From: Lathyrus oleraceus
Lineage: Eukaryota > Streptophyta > Magnoliopsida > Fabales > Fabaceae
DNA: 64,000 nt
Reading direction: 5' to 3'
NCBI RefSeq assembly: GCF_024323335.1
Contig: NC_066581.1
Location: 34,738,699 to 34,802,698 of the forward strand
Shown here: piece by piece, positions 31,430 to 44,600 of the stretch
Numbering within the stretch: the first letter of the stretch is position 1
Layout: each line of letters begins with the position of its first letter
Position numbers and translations under genes: made by a program
The notes under the pieces: model-generated
The model's database searches: none
Told to the model about the DNA's origin: nothing
The model's input: the letters and a program-made list of their open reading frames with translations, nothing else

Positions 31430-34400
31430 TGTAGCGGTGTATTCGTCGCTATATGATCTATCGATTAAACCATAAGCAAGAGATACAATGAAATTTCGAG
31501 TCGCCACCGCACTTTTATTTATCCAAAGGACTGGCTAAAAAGCGAACAAAAGCCTAAGAAGTTTTACACGTAGAAAACTAATAAAAAGATCAGAGAGTCT
31601 GGGTAAGGGGTAAATTACGCAATGGGAAGGTGTTAGGCACCCACTACGTCCTAGGTACTCCTAGGGAGCCCTTTTCACACTTGTTGTATAAAATTGTTAT
31701 TTGTTTTTGACATAAAGATTGTGCAAACATGAGTGAGATGATGAGAAAAGAATATACAAGTTAGTTATTTTTGTGTTCGAACGGATGAACCCGCTGCCTA
31801 CGTACCTTCCATCAAAGGTAAGGATCAAAACGCCGTAGTTCGGCTAAAAGATTTCCAAAAGTTGGTGGATTCAGTTTTAAACACAAGCACTGAGGCTTTT
31901 CATTATCAATGGGAGAACACTCGACCAAAAACAACATCCACCATGCGAGGATAGCTTCGACGTACGAGAGGGGTTAGCCCTGTTTTCAGTACGGAAGTCT
32001 TACTGTCGACTCACTAAGGATAGGCAAGATTTACATCAACCACAATGATAATTGAAACCTATGGCTAATGCATGAAAAGATTAACAATGGACAGAGCCAA
32101 AACAAGTGAATGAGTGAAGTTAATTGATTGTGATTATGAAAATGAAGTCAAAGTATGATTAGGATTGATTCAAAGAAGTATTATGAAATGGAGTTTGAAA
32201 AAAGAGTCAAGGACTTGAGTCCAGGTTTTTAGTTAGAAAAGCATGAAGATGTTTGCACAATGTCTATGTCAAGTTTGAATTCAAAGTGTGAAAAGGTTTA
32301 GGACATAATGAGAATGAATGGATGAAGATGGATTGTAAAACTTCTTAGAAGGTTCACTTCTTGAAATCATATAGAAGATGATTCAAGTGTGTCCTTTGGA
32401 ATAGTAATGGATAATAACAAACAAACAAGAAAGTCAACAAAAGCGGATATCGGATGCCAATCACTGGGCTTATACCAATCTCCTAAAATAAAACTGGATA
32501 TCAGATACCACTCAATGGTCTTACACTAATCTCCTCAAACAAAGAAATAAAAGGTGGATACCGGATACCAATAGATGGATTTACACCAGTCTCCTAAAAC
32601 AGAAATGGATATCAGAGGCCACTCAATGGACTTACACTAATCTCCTAAAACAAAAATGAAACTTGGATACCGGATGCCAATCTGTCTGGACTTATACCAA
32701 TATCCAACATATGATCATAGGAAAGCAAATGCCGACTTACAGGGACTTACAATTGCAACCTCACATACAAACAGATAAAACAAACTTATGATCACAGGAA
32801 AGCAGATGCCAACTTACAGGGACTTATAACTGTATCCTCACATACAAACAGATAGAACAAATTATGATCACAGGAAAGCAGATGCCAACTTACAGGGGCT
32901 TATAACTGCAACCTCACATACAAATCAAACAGATCAAATTATGATCACAGGACAACAGATGCCAACTTACAGGGACTTATAACTGTATCCTCACAATCAA
33001 ACAAACAAAGCAACAGAAGATATGAGTGACCAATGAGGTCTTACACTCTATCCTTCCATATCATAGGAGCAAATGCCAAAGCAATGGACTTACAATTGTC
33101 CTCAATGGGTAAGCAATAATAATAGCATCACAAAGTTAAATGAGATGATCATGCATTAATGGCAATTGATGATGATAATAAATGTATGAAGCATACAAGC
33201 AAACATGTGCATATGAAGCAATCAATCAATCAATGAATATCAAACAGCACACTCTATAGCCAAACAAGGGGGCTCATACAAGAGGGTTTGACTATGAAAG
33301 TCCACTGTAATAGGTAAATGTCGCTCTTAACCTTGCCATTGAGAGGCTAAGGTGAAGCAAGATGAAAAGGAGATGAGGGGTGTGCCTCATTGCTTCTATC
33401 CCTGATCAGGGAGAGCATATCAGAAAGTGTGGGAGCTCAGAAAGATGGAGCTCTTTCCACATTATTGACTCGATAGATCTTGGGTTTTTATCTCAATGCT
33501 TCAACCATGTAATGGGAGCAAAGAGAGGACTCACTGAATAGTAGGGGATAGGCTACTTATCCCTTTGATCTACCAATTGCCTTACTTTGAAGGACTTTTC
33601 CTGCTTGGGACAATTTTAAACACACGCAGGCATTGCCTCTTAAGGAGGACTTCAGACAGTTTGCCCGGTCAAATAACAGACCAGGTCTCCAGACTACATG
33701 AAGAAGAAGTAATTATACCTCAAAGAAAATTGCTAAATAGCAAAGCAAAGCAAGTTCAAAGAACTTAAGCAACTAAAGTACCTGAAAAAGTCAAACCAAT
33801 TAGTAAACAGTTCAACAGTTTAAATCAAAAGGAATGGATAAACAGTCCACACAGAGGGACCAATGTGCAAAGCACAAGACTCAACTATATGAGTCACACC
33901 TACAAAACAAGGGTTAGCACATGATATATAATCAAGCTCAATCAAATTTGAATGATCTTTGAGGCATTGGTGCTTAACCTGAAACATTAACTCAATTGTA
34001 AGCTCAAAAGACCACTAGGACTAGCCTAGGGTCAAAGATGAAAGAAAAGGTCAAAACAGCAAAGAAAAGTCAACCCAATTCATGTTCAAACATTTAAGAA
34101 GCTATCTCAATTGGATCCACACTCAAATCATGCATCATTGTCATTTTATAGACCAAAGAAGTCAAAACATGGCAAGAGGGAGCACATAAAAGGTCAACAG
34201 CAAGACCAAGCTCAAAAGCAATCAAAAACAATCCCAAAAATCATGAAATAATTCATACTCAATCACAATCCATATAATAGCATGCACATAAAATTTCAGC
34301 TCAATTGGATCATGGGAAGATAGTCAATTAAAATCAAGAAGTCAACACAATTTCAAGTATGCACAATGAAGGTCAACAAACATGGGTCAACTTCAAAAAA

Positions 34401-37282
34401 ATCATAACAAATTGAAAACAGATGAGAAATGGATGGGATTAACACCAATGCAAAGCTTAAGATGTCTAGTATGCATATATGAAATTTCATGATCATACAA
34501 TATGGTATGAGAATTTCACAAAGGATTTGGCATCATGTGTCACATAAAGTCAACCATTGACTAGGCAGGGAAGAAAATTCTCAAATAAATTGGAAACAGC
34601 ATGATTAAATCCAAGAAAAATCACACACAAACTAGACATGTAAGAGATCATTCATGCAAAATTTCAAGTTATTTGGTAGCCAGGAAGCATGTGAACAAAA
34701 ATCAAGAAATTCCACATCATTGGTGTGACACAAATTGTCACACCTTACTTCAAAAATCATAATTCACACACCACAAATGATAAATCCACAAACTTTATAC
34801 CAAAACAAAGATGCATGAGTCTAGTTTCACCACAAAAAATTTCAGAACCATTGGATGCATCCTCATCATTTCACAAGGGTTTTGGCAAAAGGTGTCAAAT
34901 GAGCATACATGTTAAGAACCCTAGAGCCAATAAAAATCCAGCCAACCAAAAATTCAGCAAAAATCATGATAAAATACTAGACATCAAGATGTACACAATG
35001 CTGAAATTTTCATGAATTTTGGAATAAAAATGAGTGAATTGTGATTTTTGTAAAATGAAGTAACAAAAATGAAATAAGCATTGAAATGAATTGGTTTTAA
35101 TTTGAATTAAATAAACCGTGGGGCATTATGGTAATTGTTGGTTTAATTAAGTGAAACGGTGCGTAGCACCTGGGGATGTGGCACGCTGGGATTTGGCAAG
35201 GCAAAAGAAATAGTGCTGCATATGTAAAACAAAATAAGCTAGCAGCCCAAACGTGTTTCATGAAGTGGACAAATTACTGTGTGCGAATAAATGAAACGGT
35301 GAGTATTGATTTGGGGATGTGTCAGCTAACGACGGGTTATGGCAACGAAACAGTGGAATTCTTCATGCAAAAAACGAATTAACATAGCCAAAGCACGGTA
35401 CAGTAAACCAAAAGGAATTCTGGGATTTCAAGACTAGGGTTTTTAACAGTACCGTCACCACCTTGTTCATTATTTTAAGAAAAAACCAGCATGAGCATCT
35501 CACGACCAAAATCGACAAATAGCATATCAAAACGTTCATCTAAGCAAGCACATCCATAATCCAACATTCACATTTACTAAATCAAGCTAACAATCAAAAA
35601 CCAAGCAAAAACATGTTTGAGCATCAACATTCAATTTCACATTTCTCCCTAATTAATCAGTCATTTTAAGTGGTTCAAAGCTCAAAACACTCATGGAATG
35701 GAGATCTATAAGAAGCATATCATGGTTTGGTAAATAATGAAACTCGAAAACCTACTTGATTTTGCAGAAAAGAATGGAACAGTGATGATTTGGTTCCAAA
35801 TGCCCAAAACAGTCGTTGCTTCAAGCTTCAAATGATAGATGATGAAGTTACTTTAGCTCAAGAAAGCATGAGATGGCTCAAACCAAAATCTGCCATTGAT
35901 GTAGCTTGGAAAAACAGTCCACAAAAATGTGGTTACAGCTGGTGTTTAACCCCTGAAAATGCCTCCAAATGGTTTATATGTGAAGGAACAAGCAGTAGAT
36001 AAAAGGGTTCTTTGGTGTTTTTTTGAAGAATTTCGAAAAGATGAAGAAAGTGTTTTTTGAGAGCAAAGGTTTTTTCTCTGTTGGAAATGAGGCTGCTAGG
36101 GTTTTGTTGTGCAGAAAATAAGGTTATATACATCTGTTTAATGTTGGTTGATGAAGTGCTAAACAAGATTAGCTCAAATGAAGCATTTTTGTCATTTTGC
36201 TAAATTTCACCAACTTGGCAATGGGGTGTAAGTCTGCACGAAATGTGCTTTGTAACATGTCAAAAATGTCAATTCAGAACTTATCCAAATGGAAAAATGG
36301 ATTGGAATTGGTTAATTTAAAAATTCACTTTTCACCCTCACTTGAAAATAAATTATGCAAGTCCAAAAATGCCATTTTGCACGGTGATGTTTTGGTACAT
36401 GAGGAATACATTTTTGGAAAGAGGGGATTAAATAGGACTTGTAGGAAAAAACCCCACCAAAATTGGCCAAAGGAATCATGAGATATGGCCCTTTGAAGTT
36501 CATAAATTTTTGAAATTGAATTGATCATATCTTGCAAACCATTCATGGGATTTTGGTGTTCTTGGACTTTTTGAAAATGGGAGAACAAGATCTTCAACTT
36601 TCATGTTGGGCAAAAATTCATTTGAAGCTTGTATCATGATGTAGGTTTAAGATCAAGAAGTTTCCATTTTTGGCAGTTGAAATTACAGGTCCACTTTCTA
36701 TTTTGGGAAATTTCTGATTTTACTTCAAATTCTTCCATGATGAGGTTGGACATGATACATGAGGCTTGTATGGACATGAATGAACTCCTTCAAATCAATT
36801 CTATTCATCAAATCACTGATTAAATCCACAGTTGACCAAGTTTGACTTTCTGTTAACTTTTCTAGGGTTTTGCATGACTGAAGCATTTCTGATGAATTCC
36901 AAACCCTAATTCTTTGAGAACTTGATTTCAAATGGTGTCCCAAGATATATGAGCTCTTGATTATTGATCATGGTGTCCAAATTCTGCAAGAATGGCCACC
37001 ATCCATTGCTTTGACTGACTGTTGACTGTCTTTGACCTAATTGGCGATGATTGCTTCAACTGCAAGCAACAAGGTTAGACTGACAATATTTTTGTACTTT
37101 TTGGTTAGTAAACATATGAAAAGCAAGAATATACAAATGCAAGGTATGCTTGGTGATCAAGAAACAAACACAAGGCAATCTACCCACTAGGAGGGAAACC
37201 AGGGTATGCAGCGATCCTTGAGGCCATGATATGATATGATATGGGCCATGAGGGATCTTAGGGCCAAAATTGGGGTCTTACA
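31430..37282 (-). mobile_element. Solo LTR C (5853 bp) of the element A family
   Basis: It is a complete LTR from TGTAAGACCCC (37282, minus strand) to CGCTACA (31430), flanked by a perfect GATTG duplication, with no PBS, internal region or second LTR. It is very similar by eye to LTR A. It arose by insertion of a full element followed by LTR-LTR recombination. Internal features are the minisatellite (about 32440-33090), a TATA-like box near 36125 and the PBS-like motif at 31498-31506. It holds no genes. Confidence 0.93.
32440..33090 (-). repeat. Expanded minisatellite in solo LTR C
   Basis: At least four units of about 70 bp carry GATCACAGGAAAGCAGATGC or a close variant (32700-33000). Beside them lie about five units of the second subfamily with GATATCAGA or GATACCGGAT (32440-32690). 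Copy number is higher than in LTR A. Confidence 0.8.
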
Positions 37283-37287
37283 GATTG
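37283..37287. repeat. Target-site duplication GATTG, right copy (solo LTR C)
   Basis: Matches 31425-31429. Joining the two sides after removing one copy restores the RNase H reading of element D across the site. Confidence 0.9.
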
Positions 37288-38766
37288 GGTACATCTTAGA
37301 TATCAACCAAGTAGTATGATTCAACATATACTGGCGCAAACGCTTAGCAGCCCAAGCCAAAGCACAACATGTCTTCTCAAGCATAGAATACTGAGACTCA
37401 CAATCGGTGAACTTCTTACTGAGGTAGTAAATGGCATATTCTTTCTTACTAGATTCATCTTGCTGACCAAGAACACAACCCATACTCTCTTCAAGTACAA
37501 TCAAATACATGATCCATGGTCTTCCTTCAACAGTCAGAGACAAAATCAGAGGCTCAAGCAGATATTCTTTAATATTGTCAAAAGCTTTTTGGCAATCCTC
37601 GGTCCAATCACAAGACTGATCTTTCAGAAGGAGCTTGAATATAGGCGCACATGTGGCAGTCATATGCGATAAAAATCTGAAATATAGTTCAAGCGGCCGA
37701 GAAAACCTTTGACTTACTTCTCAATTTTTGGCGCATACATTTCTTGTATTGCTTTGACCTTGGCAGGATCAACTTTAATACCCTTCTCACTTACAATAAA
37801 GCCCAACAACTTACCAAAGTGAACACCAAATGTACACTTATTGGGATTCAAGCGGAGTTTGTACTTCCTCAAATGTTGGAATAGCTTTAATAAGTGCTTA
37901 ACATGATCATCTTCAGACCTTGATTTGGCAATTGTATCATCAACATAAACCTCAATCTCTTTATGTAGCATATCATGGAAAAGAGTGGTCATGGCTCTTT
38001 GGTATATTGCACCAACATTCTCCAAACCGAAAGGCATCACTCGGTAACAAAATGTTCCCTAAGGTGTAATGAATATGGTTTTCTCCATATCTTTAGGTGC
38101 CATTTTTATCTGATTATAATTGGAAAATTTGTCCATAAAAGATAAGACATTGAACTTAGTTGTATTATCTACCAACATATCAATGTGTGGCAGAGGAAAA
38201 TCATCTTTAGGACTAACTTTGTTCAAGTCTTTATAGTCGACGCACATGCCGACTTTTCCATTCTTCTTCGGAACAAGCACAATATTGGCCCCCCGCTGAG
38301 GATATTCAGAGGTAACAAGGAAACCAACATCAATATGCTTTTGGACTTCTTCCTTGATCTTCACTGCCATGTCAGGATGGGTTCTTCTTAACTTTTGCTT
38401 GAATGGCGGACATTCTGGCTTCAACAGCAATCTATGCTCCACAATATCAGTATCAAGACCTGAAATATCTTAATAAGACCAAGCAAACACATCAGAGTAC
38501 TCTCGGAGAAGCTCAATTAACCCTTTCTTAACCTCTAGATGAAGTTGTGACCAATCTTGACCTCCTTGATATCATCTTCAGAACCCAAGTTGACCAACTC
38601 AAATTGTTCTTCAAACAGATGAATGGTTCTTTCCTCATGCTCAAGAAAATAGGATAACTCATCAGAAACGTCTCAATCATCATTCTCTTCCTGAGCTTCG
38701 AACATAGGGAAATCAAAGTTCGGAGAGGTAGTAGGGTTATTACTTTCAATGGGTTTGAGAAGTAAC
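37288..38766 (-). pseudogene. Reverse transcriptase-RNase H remnant (element D)
   Basis: The RT motifs are present in order: LRRTHPDMAVKIKEEVQKHI, VPKKNGKVGMCVDYKDLN, FMDKFSNYNQIKMAP, then YVDD at 37936-37947. The connection domain and RNase H follow (SKKFTDCESQYSMLEKTCCALAWA, KRLRQYML). The frame is broken by stops at about 38056, 37711 and 37664, and upstream at about 38685, 38538 and 38470. Gene order and sequence match the RT of B. The enzyme is dead. The gene was later split by solo LTR C. Confidence 0.88.
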
Positions 38767-39020
38767 ATGCATAATGATTTGATATTTTGATTCTAGAAAT
38801 ATGAAGTGCAAACAAATAGTATGCAGATATGGGAAAAATTATTGTTTATTTATGTTTTTTGTGATTACCATATTAAAAAAAAATCAAAAAGTAAAAACAA
38901 CATAAATGTGGATGAATAAAATCACATTTTATGGATGATAATTGAAAATGCCTGACAATGTTTTCACTTCTCCCTTAGGCATAAGAGAATGATTTTTTGT
39001 TAAACAATAAGGTACATTAC
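38767..39020 (-). other. Degenerate intron between protease and RT (element D)
   Basis: The donor GTAATGTACC (39020) is intact. At the acceptor, B has ATTATGCAG and D has ATTATGCAT (38767), so the AG is lost by one base change. The length, 254 bp, is close to the introns of A and B. Confidence 0.7.
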
Positions 39021-39796
39021 TTTGAATGATGAATTATAACAGGAACATCAACAACAACCCAATTGTTGTAAATCCGGCCATGTGTTACAAAGTTGGCACC
39101 ACCTTCTTCTTCATCTTCATCTTCATGAAGGATCGCAGTTGAGTGTTCTTCTTCCTTGTGGATGAACCCTCCTCTATGGAAAATTTGTTGCATAGCCTTG
39201 ACTTCCTTCTTGAACGGCCCTTGCTCGAATCCCAAACCGGCCCAATTCTTGTTCTCAACCACTTCCACGACACGACCCCAATTGTCTGTATCACCAGCCT
39301 GAATAATCTCTTCCGAAGCTTTCAAAGAAGACATGGATGCCCCAGTCTCTGGATCTTATTAGCCACAGATAAAGCTTTGAAAGGAGTTCCAAGAGCTTCC
39401 TCGGCTTCAACATATGTCAAAGATGATAAGTGGCTTACCAATAGTGCCTTCTCACCTCCAACAATAACAAGCTTCCCATTCTTGACAAATTTGAGCTTTT
39501 GGTGTATGGTTTACGTGACAACACCTGCTTTATGAATCCATGGCCTACCCAATAAGAAGTTATAGTCTGGGTGGATATCCATTACCTAGACAGTAATTTG
39601 GAAATCGCTTGGATCAATCTTAATTGGGAGGTCAACTTCTACAATGACGGTTTTACGAGAACCATCAAATGCCTTCACAATCACACCACTATATCTCATG
39701 TGTGCTCCTTGATAAGATAACATAGCCAAGGTAGACTTTGGTTGAACTTCAAAGATGAACTAGTGTCTACCAAGACGTTGGACAAGGCATGCTCCT
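39017..39796 (-). pseudogene. Protease remnant (element D)
   Basis: It reads LVDTSSSLKF (DTSSS at 39753-39767) where B has DTGSS, so the conserved glycine of the retropepsin active-site loop is replaced by serine. Downstream a recognisable strand ending near the GYNF/GRPWIH region and the C-terminal linker (WAGLGFEQGPFKKEV ... VPVIIHHSK) are present with frameshifts and stops. The part before the active site is deleted together with gag. Confidence 0.75.
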
Positions 39797-39831
39797 TATA
39801 GTTCACGGTTTTCTTGCTCCAATTGATCCAT
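39796..39831 (-). pseudogene. Gag start fragment, 11 codons (element D)
   Basis: MDQLEQENREL followed by TAA. It is the beginning of gag (B: MEQLEQENREL) joined directly to the protease region by a deletion that removed roughly 1.9 kb. The upstream sequence (39832-40026) matches the pre-gag spacer of B. Confidence 0.75.
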
Positions 39832-40026
39832 CTTGCGTTGATGATTAGCATGAGTGTTGTACTGATGCGTCAGCTTGATTGATACAAAGATGAAGATCAT
39901 AAGACACCTGACCAAAGGGCTAGAATGCAAGAAACCTGTGATGCAAATGATGCATGAATGCAATGTTTTTGATTTTATTATTTTTAAGGAACATACAAAG
40001 TATTATTTGCAAATATTTCAATAATA

Positions 40027-40031
40027 ATAAC
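40027..40031. repeat. Target-site duplication ATAAC, left copy (element K)
   Basis: ATAAC directly precedes the TGTTGATTC terminus and is repeated at 47056-47060. Confidence 0.9.
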
Positions 40032-41642
40032 TGTTGATTCTAAGTGTTGGCAGCAATTTTGGAAAAACAAAGAGTGTTCACAAGATGTCATGTGTGATGT
40101 CTTAACATGAGATATCTTATGTACCTGCTGGAGTTAAAGAACATGTGCAAGCAGGATTGTTTCAGAATGCCACATACAATAACAAGGCTTCTGATATTGG
40201 TTGTACCTGCTGGAGCTTATATGGAAGACATGTTCATGCAGGATTGTTTCAGATGACATACACAATGTCATGGTATCTGATATGGTTGTACCTGCTATAA
40301 AAGGAAATTGGATTATGCAAGATTTTTCTAGGATGTCAGACCCGATGTCATGACATCCTGTACACAGAACATTCAGTATGAATGTCTGGTGTTTTGTGAT
40401 TGCACAAGTATTGGCAATCATTGGTTGATTGAAGATATGGCTAGTTGGCGCATTCAATCAGGGATTTCAACCAGATTTACTTATTTTCCAAGGAGATCTA
40501 TACAGCTGTTATAAAAAGATTTGATTGGAAAATAGTTTTAGGGTTCTCAAGATATCCAAGCCTAGCAGAAATTCAATCAGAATATTTGGTGAATATACAG
40601 TTTCCAAATATGGAGATCTTTTAGGAAATAAAAGATTGAAGACCTTGATTGTAGCAGAAGTTTTCTGCTAGCTTTGTAACAGCAAAGGAGAAGCTTGCTG
40701 CGATTTCTGAAGGCCCAAATCCAGTTGGGTGGTTAGGTTATAAATAGCAGATTGTAACCTAGGTTTTGTAAGCCTCAAACAATGTAGAATTAGAGGTGTG
40801 TGTGAGGTAAACCTCCCAACCTGTGGGAAGGTTACCAGGTGTTTCTCAGTGCTTGAAAGCATGAGAATGTTTGTAACTCAAAGCCTGTAGGCAAGAGTGG
40901 TTATGATCTTGAACGAAGTTGTGAAGCAAGTTCAAGTTGTTTAAACATTACATTGTAATTGTAGGGATAGGAATGGAAACTGGAGGTTTCTATCTAGGAG
41001 CTCCTAGGTATAGATTGCATTGGGTAAGGATTAAATGAAGAGTTGTAAACGGGGGAGTTTAACTCTGAATTAATATTGCTAATAGTGGATCTTCTTCCTG
41101 GCTTGGTATGCCCCTAGAGTAGGTAATGTTGTACCGAACTGGGTTAACAATTACTGGTGTTTTTACCTTCTGCACACTATATTCTGTCTGTTATAACTCA
41201 GTCTGGTTTTAGTCTGTTTATGAAGGGAATAACAGACCTGACACATAGCCTGCAGTCTGAATGCAAAACAAAATGTTATGACATTCATCATTGACTGCTA
41301 ATACTGATGTATAGACTGGTTGGTCTGTTACAGTTCAACCATCTGTAATGTTGGAACAGGTGATGTTCAAATCAATGTTGAGACATCATGATGATAACTG
41401 GGCAAGATTAATAAACATAAGTGTTATGTTTGATCTCTACTGTGTCTTTGTACTAGATGGACAAAACTGGATATTCTTTTGTCCATGGTGGTATAGTAGC
41501 AGATGTCGTGACATCTGTGAATGTGTGCATATTAGTATTGGGTTTTAATTTGTATAACTGTCTTGTTGTATTAGTAACAACGTTGGATCAGATGTCATGA
41601 CTTCGAGTAGAACACCTGAACTCTGACTACACCAGAATTTCA
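40032..41642 (+). repeat. 5' LTR of element K (1611 bp)
   Basis: TGTTGATTCTAAG ... CAGAATTTCA. It contains TATAAATAG at 40739-40747 and the palindrome GATGTCATGACATC at 40344-40357. By eye it differs from the 3' LTR at about 40 positions with no indels, mostly C/T and G/A changes. Confidence 0.95.
40739..40747 (+). promoter_or_regulatory. TATA box of the element K LTR
   Basis: TATAAATAG at offset 707 in the LTR, present at the same offset in the second LTR (46152-46160). Confidence 0.7.
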
Positions 41643-41644
41643 AT

Positions 41645-41656
41645 TGGTATCAGAGC
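41645..41656 (+). promoter_or_regulatory. Primer-binding site of element K
   Basis: TGGTATCAGAGC, 2 bases after the LTR end. It is the usual complement of the 3' end of initiator tRNA-Met in plant copia elements. Confidence 0.9.
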
Positions 41657-44600
41657 AGGCATCATGTTCTGTTTCTGGATGAGATCCATGGGTGATACTT
41701 TCTGGTATCTTGCAAGGAGTTATGTTCGTACTGATGGTGGAACCTTTGGAAGGTTCTGTGTTTCCCCTGAATGGTCCCTTGAAGTAGGTGGTTTGACTAT
41801 TCATGACAGGAACTGTGTGTACCTGTCTCTGGAGGTTGGCAATTGGCCTTTGTGTGGAACAGCTGTGCTAGTATTGGAACATATTCAAACTTGGTATGTT
41901 CTAGGAGGCTGATCTGGAGAAGTGTGTGTTCATAGGTTGAGTTGTATTATGATTTCCGCTGCATAATACCTGGCAAAACTCAAACTTTGATGTAGTTTCC
42001 CCTCATGTGGATGAAAGGTTGATGTATTCAAGATTGCATCATAATCTACTGAAGATGTCAAAGATACTTGAGTCTCCTCAAGTTCACTCATCATGACGTT
42101 CTCACTTCAGGATTGTAAGAATCACCTGATCACTGATTCTTTTACTCTCTTGGGTAGTGTATATGAAGATCTTGAAGACTTTCAAGGAGGGTTTTGTTCC
42201 AAGGAGGTGGAACTAATGTTCTATGTGATGTTAGAACATGTTGTTCAACAAGTATGCAGCTACTGGTTGAAGAGCAGATGTGTTTAGGTGTCAAACAAAG
42301 GGATACGTTTGGAACCTACTCCTGACCTGGAAGAGGAGACATCTGTGTGTGCTAAGTTGACAAGGGTAGGGTCAACTGTATGTGTGCTCAAGAAGGTCAC
42401 TTTTAGACGTCTGATCTCTAGAAGTAAAGTTGGTTGAGATGTGACATGGTGCAATTTCCTGCTGTCTGTCTTATTCCTATAGATTGATCAGGATTGGATA
42501 GTTGTTCCCTGAAGTACTATGTTGTGTTGGAAGACAAGTCCCCTGGATGATAGAAGTCAATACTGGGGTAACCTGATTGATATGTCATTTGAGAGGATTG
42601 GGACCATGAATCTAGTTATTCAAACACCACGCTTAGAAGAGACAATTCTTTCAAGGAGTGAGAATATGAAGATTCAGAGATTGGTTGAGGTAGTATGCTC
42701 TGGCAATGCATAGCTACTATTGATGGGTGTTGTTTTCTTTCACCAGTACTTATGGTCAGCTGGAGTCTGGTTGGTGTGATTGGAGTATGAATAGGTATAA
42801 CTCATAGAGTTAATTGCCACCGATAGGGGTGATGTATGTCATGTTGAGACATTTGTGTACAATGCATGGCTATTGGTGTGAAGTTTCCATGATTGTTAAT
42901 TTGAGGGGGAGTTTTGGTTAACCTCCTCACGTTTGGTCAGCCTAGGGTCTGGTTGGCTATTGACCTGTGTCACATGGGTTCTGGTTGTTGTGTTACACAT
43001 TTGCAAGGTAGGATTCATCCCTCTCTTTCCTAAGGGTGAATCTAATCTGGAAAGATTCTCAAAACTGTTGAGGTGCTTGCAAGCAGAAGATGTTGACACA
43101 AGAAGAGTATTTTCAAAGTATTCTTATGGTGGAAGTATCTGAAAGGAAAATTGGGAAAGGGTTTAAGATCAATGTCTACTTGTGCCAAGTACAAGTATTT
43201 AATTGATTATCCTTGGAACTCAAGATAACTGATGTTTTTAAAGATGTTGGAACATCTTGTCTTCAAGACCCTGTGCAGAATCACAGGAAGGATAGTACAT
43301 TGGTTTATGATCTATCACTTTGGTGGCAGCAAAAGCATATGATCTCTTAAAAGGTTTCCTGGCAAGAAACATGTTCAGCCTTGGTGTGTACAAGAAGAAG
43401 AAAACATCATAGTCCTGATGGCGGTTACTTGGATCAGTTTACTTATGATCTAAGTAAGGAAGTGCATTGGCTAATGCACACTGTGGAGTTAAGAATATGT
43501 GACAGCATTCTTAACATCATGGAAACAGCCTTGCTTTAAGAGGTGGAATCCTTGGCATAGCTGAAGGGTTAGGTTCTAACTGGTCCTTATGAAGACTCAT
43601 GCATCAAAGTGTTTGATGTCTTTGGAGAAGAAGCAGGGATTCATCAAGGTGTGAGCTTGGATGACTTAACTGCAAACCTGCAGGATAGAGGTGGTTTACT
43701 CTAACTTGGTTCCACAATCAAGTCTATGAGAACGTTGAACTCTTGTTCTATGAAGGGAGGAAGTTCTTTCAAGTGGCAGAAGAAGGAGCTGAATTCAACA
43801 GCTAGATGTTAAAACACAATGTTGTGACATTTGGTTCAACATCAGAATCTTAGTTGGTGAAGTGGCACATCAACTTAAGATAGAAGGGTCTACAGAGTTG
43901 TAGATTGGGTTCTTCAAAAAGATCGTTCTCATTACAGCTCTTTGGAGTTGCTAGATGGAGAGGATATTACATGTTCATGTCTTAGAGAATCTAAGTTTTG
44001 TTTAACATGTAGCTTGAAGTTCAAGTCTCACTTGGAAGGTCAGAATATCTTTGGGAGAAGTCTGATAAACGTGGAGAGGTCAAAAAGTGGCATTTGACTT
44101 TTTCATATGAGGATTCATGAAGGAGGTAATCAACCAGTGGTAATTGGTCTATCTCAGAAGTGAGTTCGAAGAATCAAGATAATCAACACATGGCAGTTGA
44201 TTACTCTTGAGGAAAGTCTGAGACAAATTACTTTTGAGCAGAAAAGTAGTAAGTTGAAGACAAAATGAGGTGTTTTCTATTCATCTCTTGGAGCTTGTGG
44301 TAGGAGTTCTGAGCTATCTATGGAAGATTATCTCTTGTAATGGAATGAGAATGCATATGTCCCAATCTTTGTCTGGATCAAGCTTGTGATTCAGTGATAT
44401 CTGAAGAATATCAGATGGTGTTATGGTGTGAAGTGGTTTTCTGTTCTGGTTAGAAGAGAGATTGACACAGAGTGTGGATGTGTTCAGCCAAGAGGGTTGA
44501 ACATAGGGTGTTCTCTTGAAGACATGAAGATGCGTCTTATGTTTTCCATTCATCAAGTGGTCTGGGTTCTCTTTGAATCAGGAAGTATGTGCAGGTCCAA

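Noticed and set aside
41664..41912. 82-codon ORF just after the PBS of K, a candidate gag start
   Set aside because: No gag motif and not continued by any downstream frame. The position alone is not enough.
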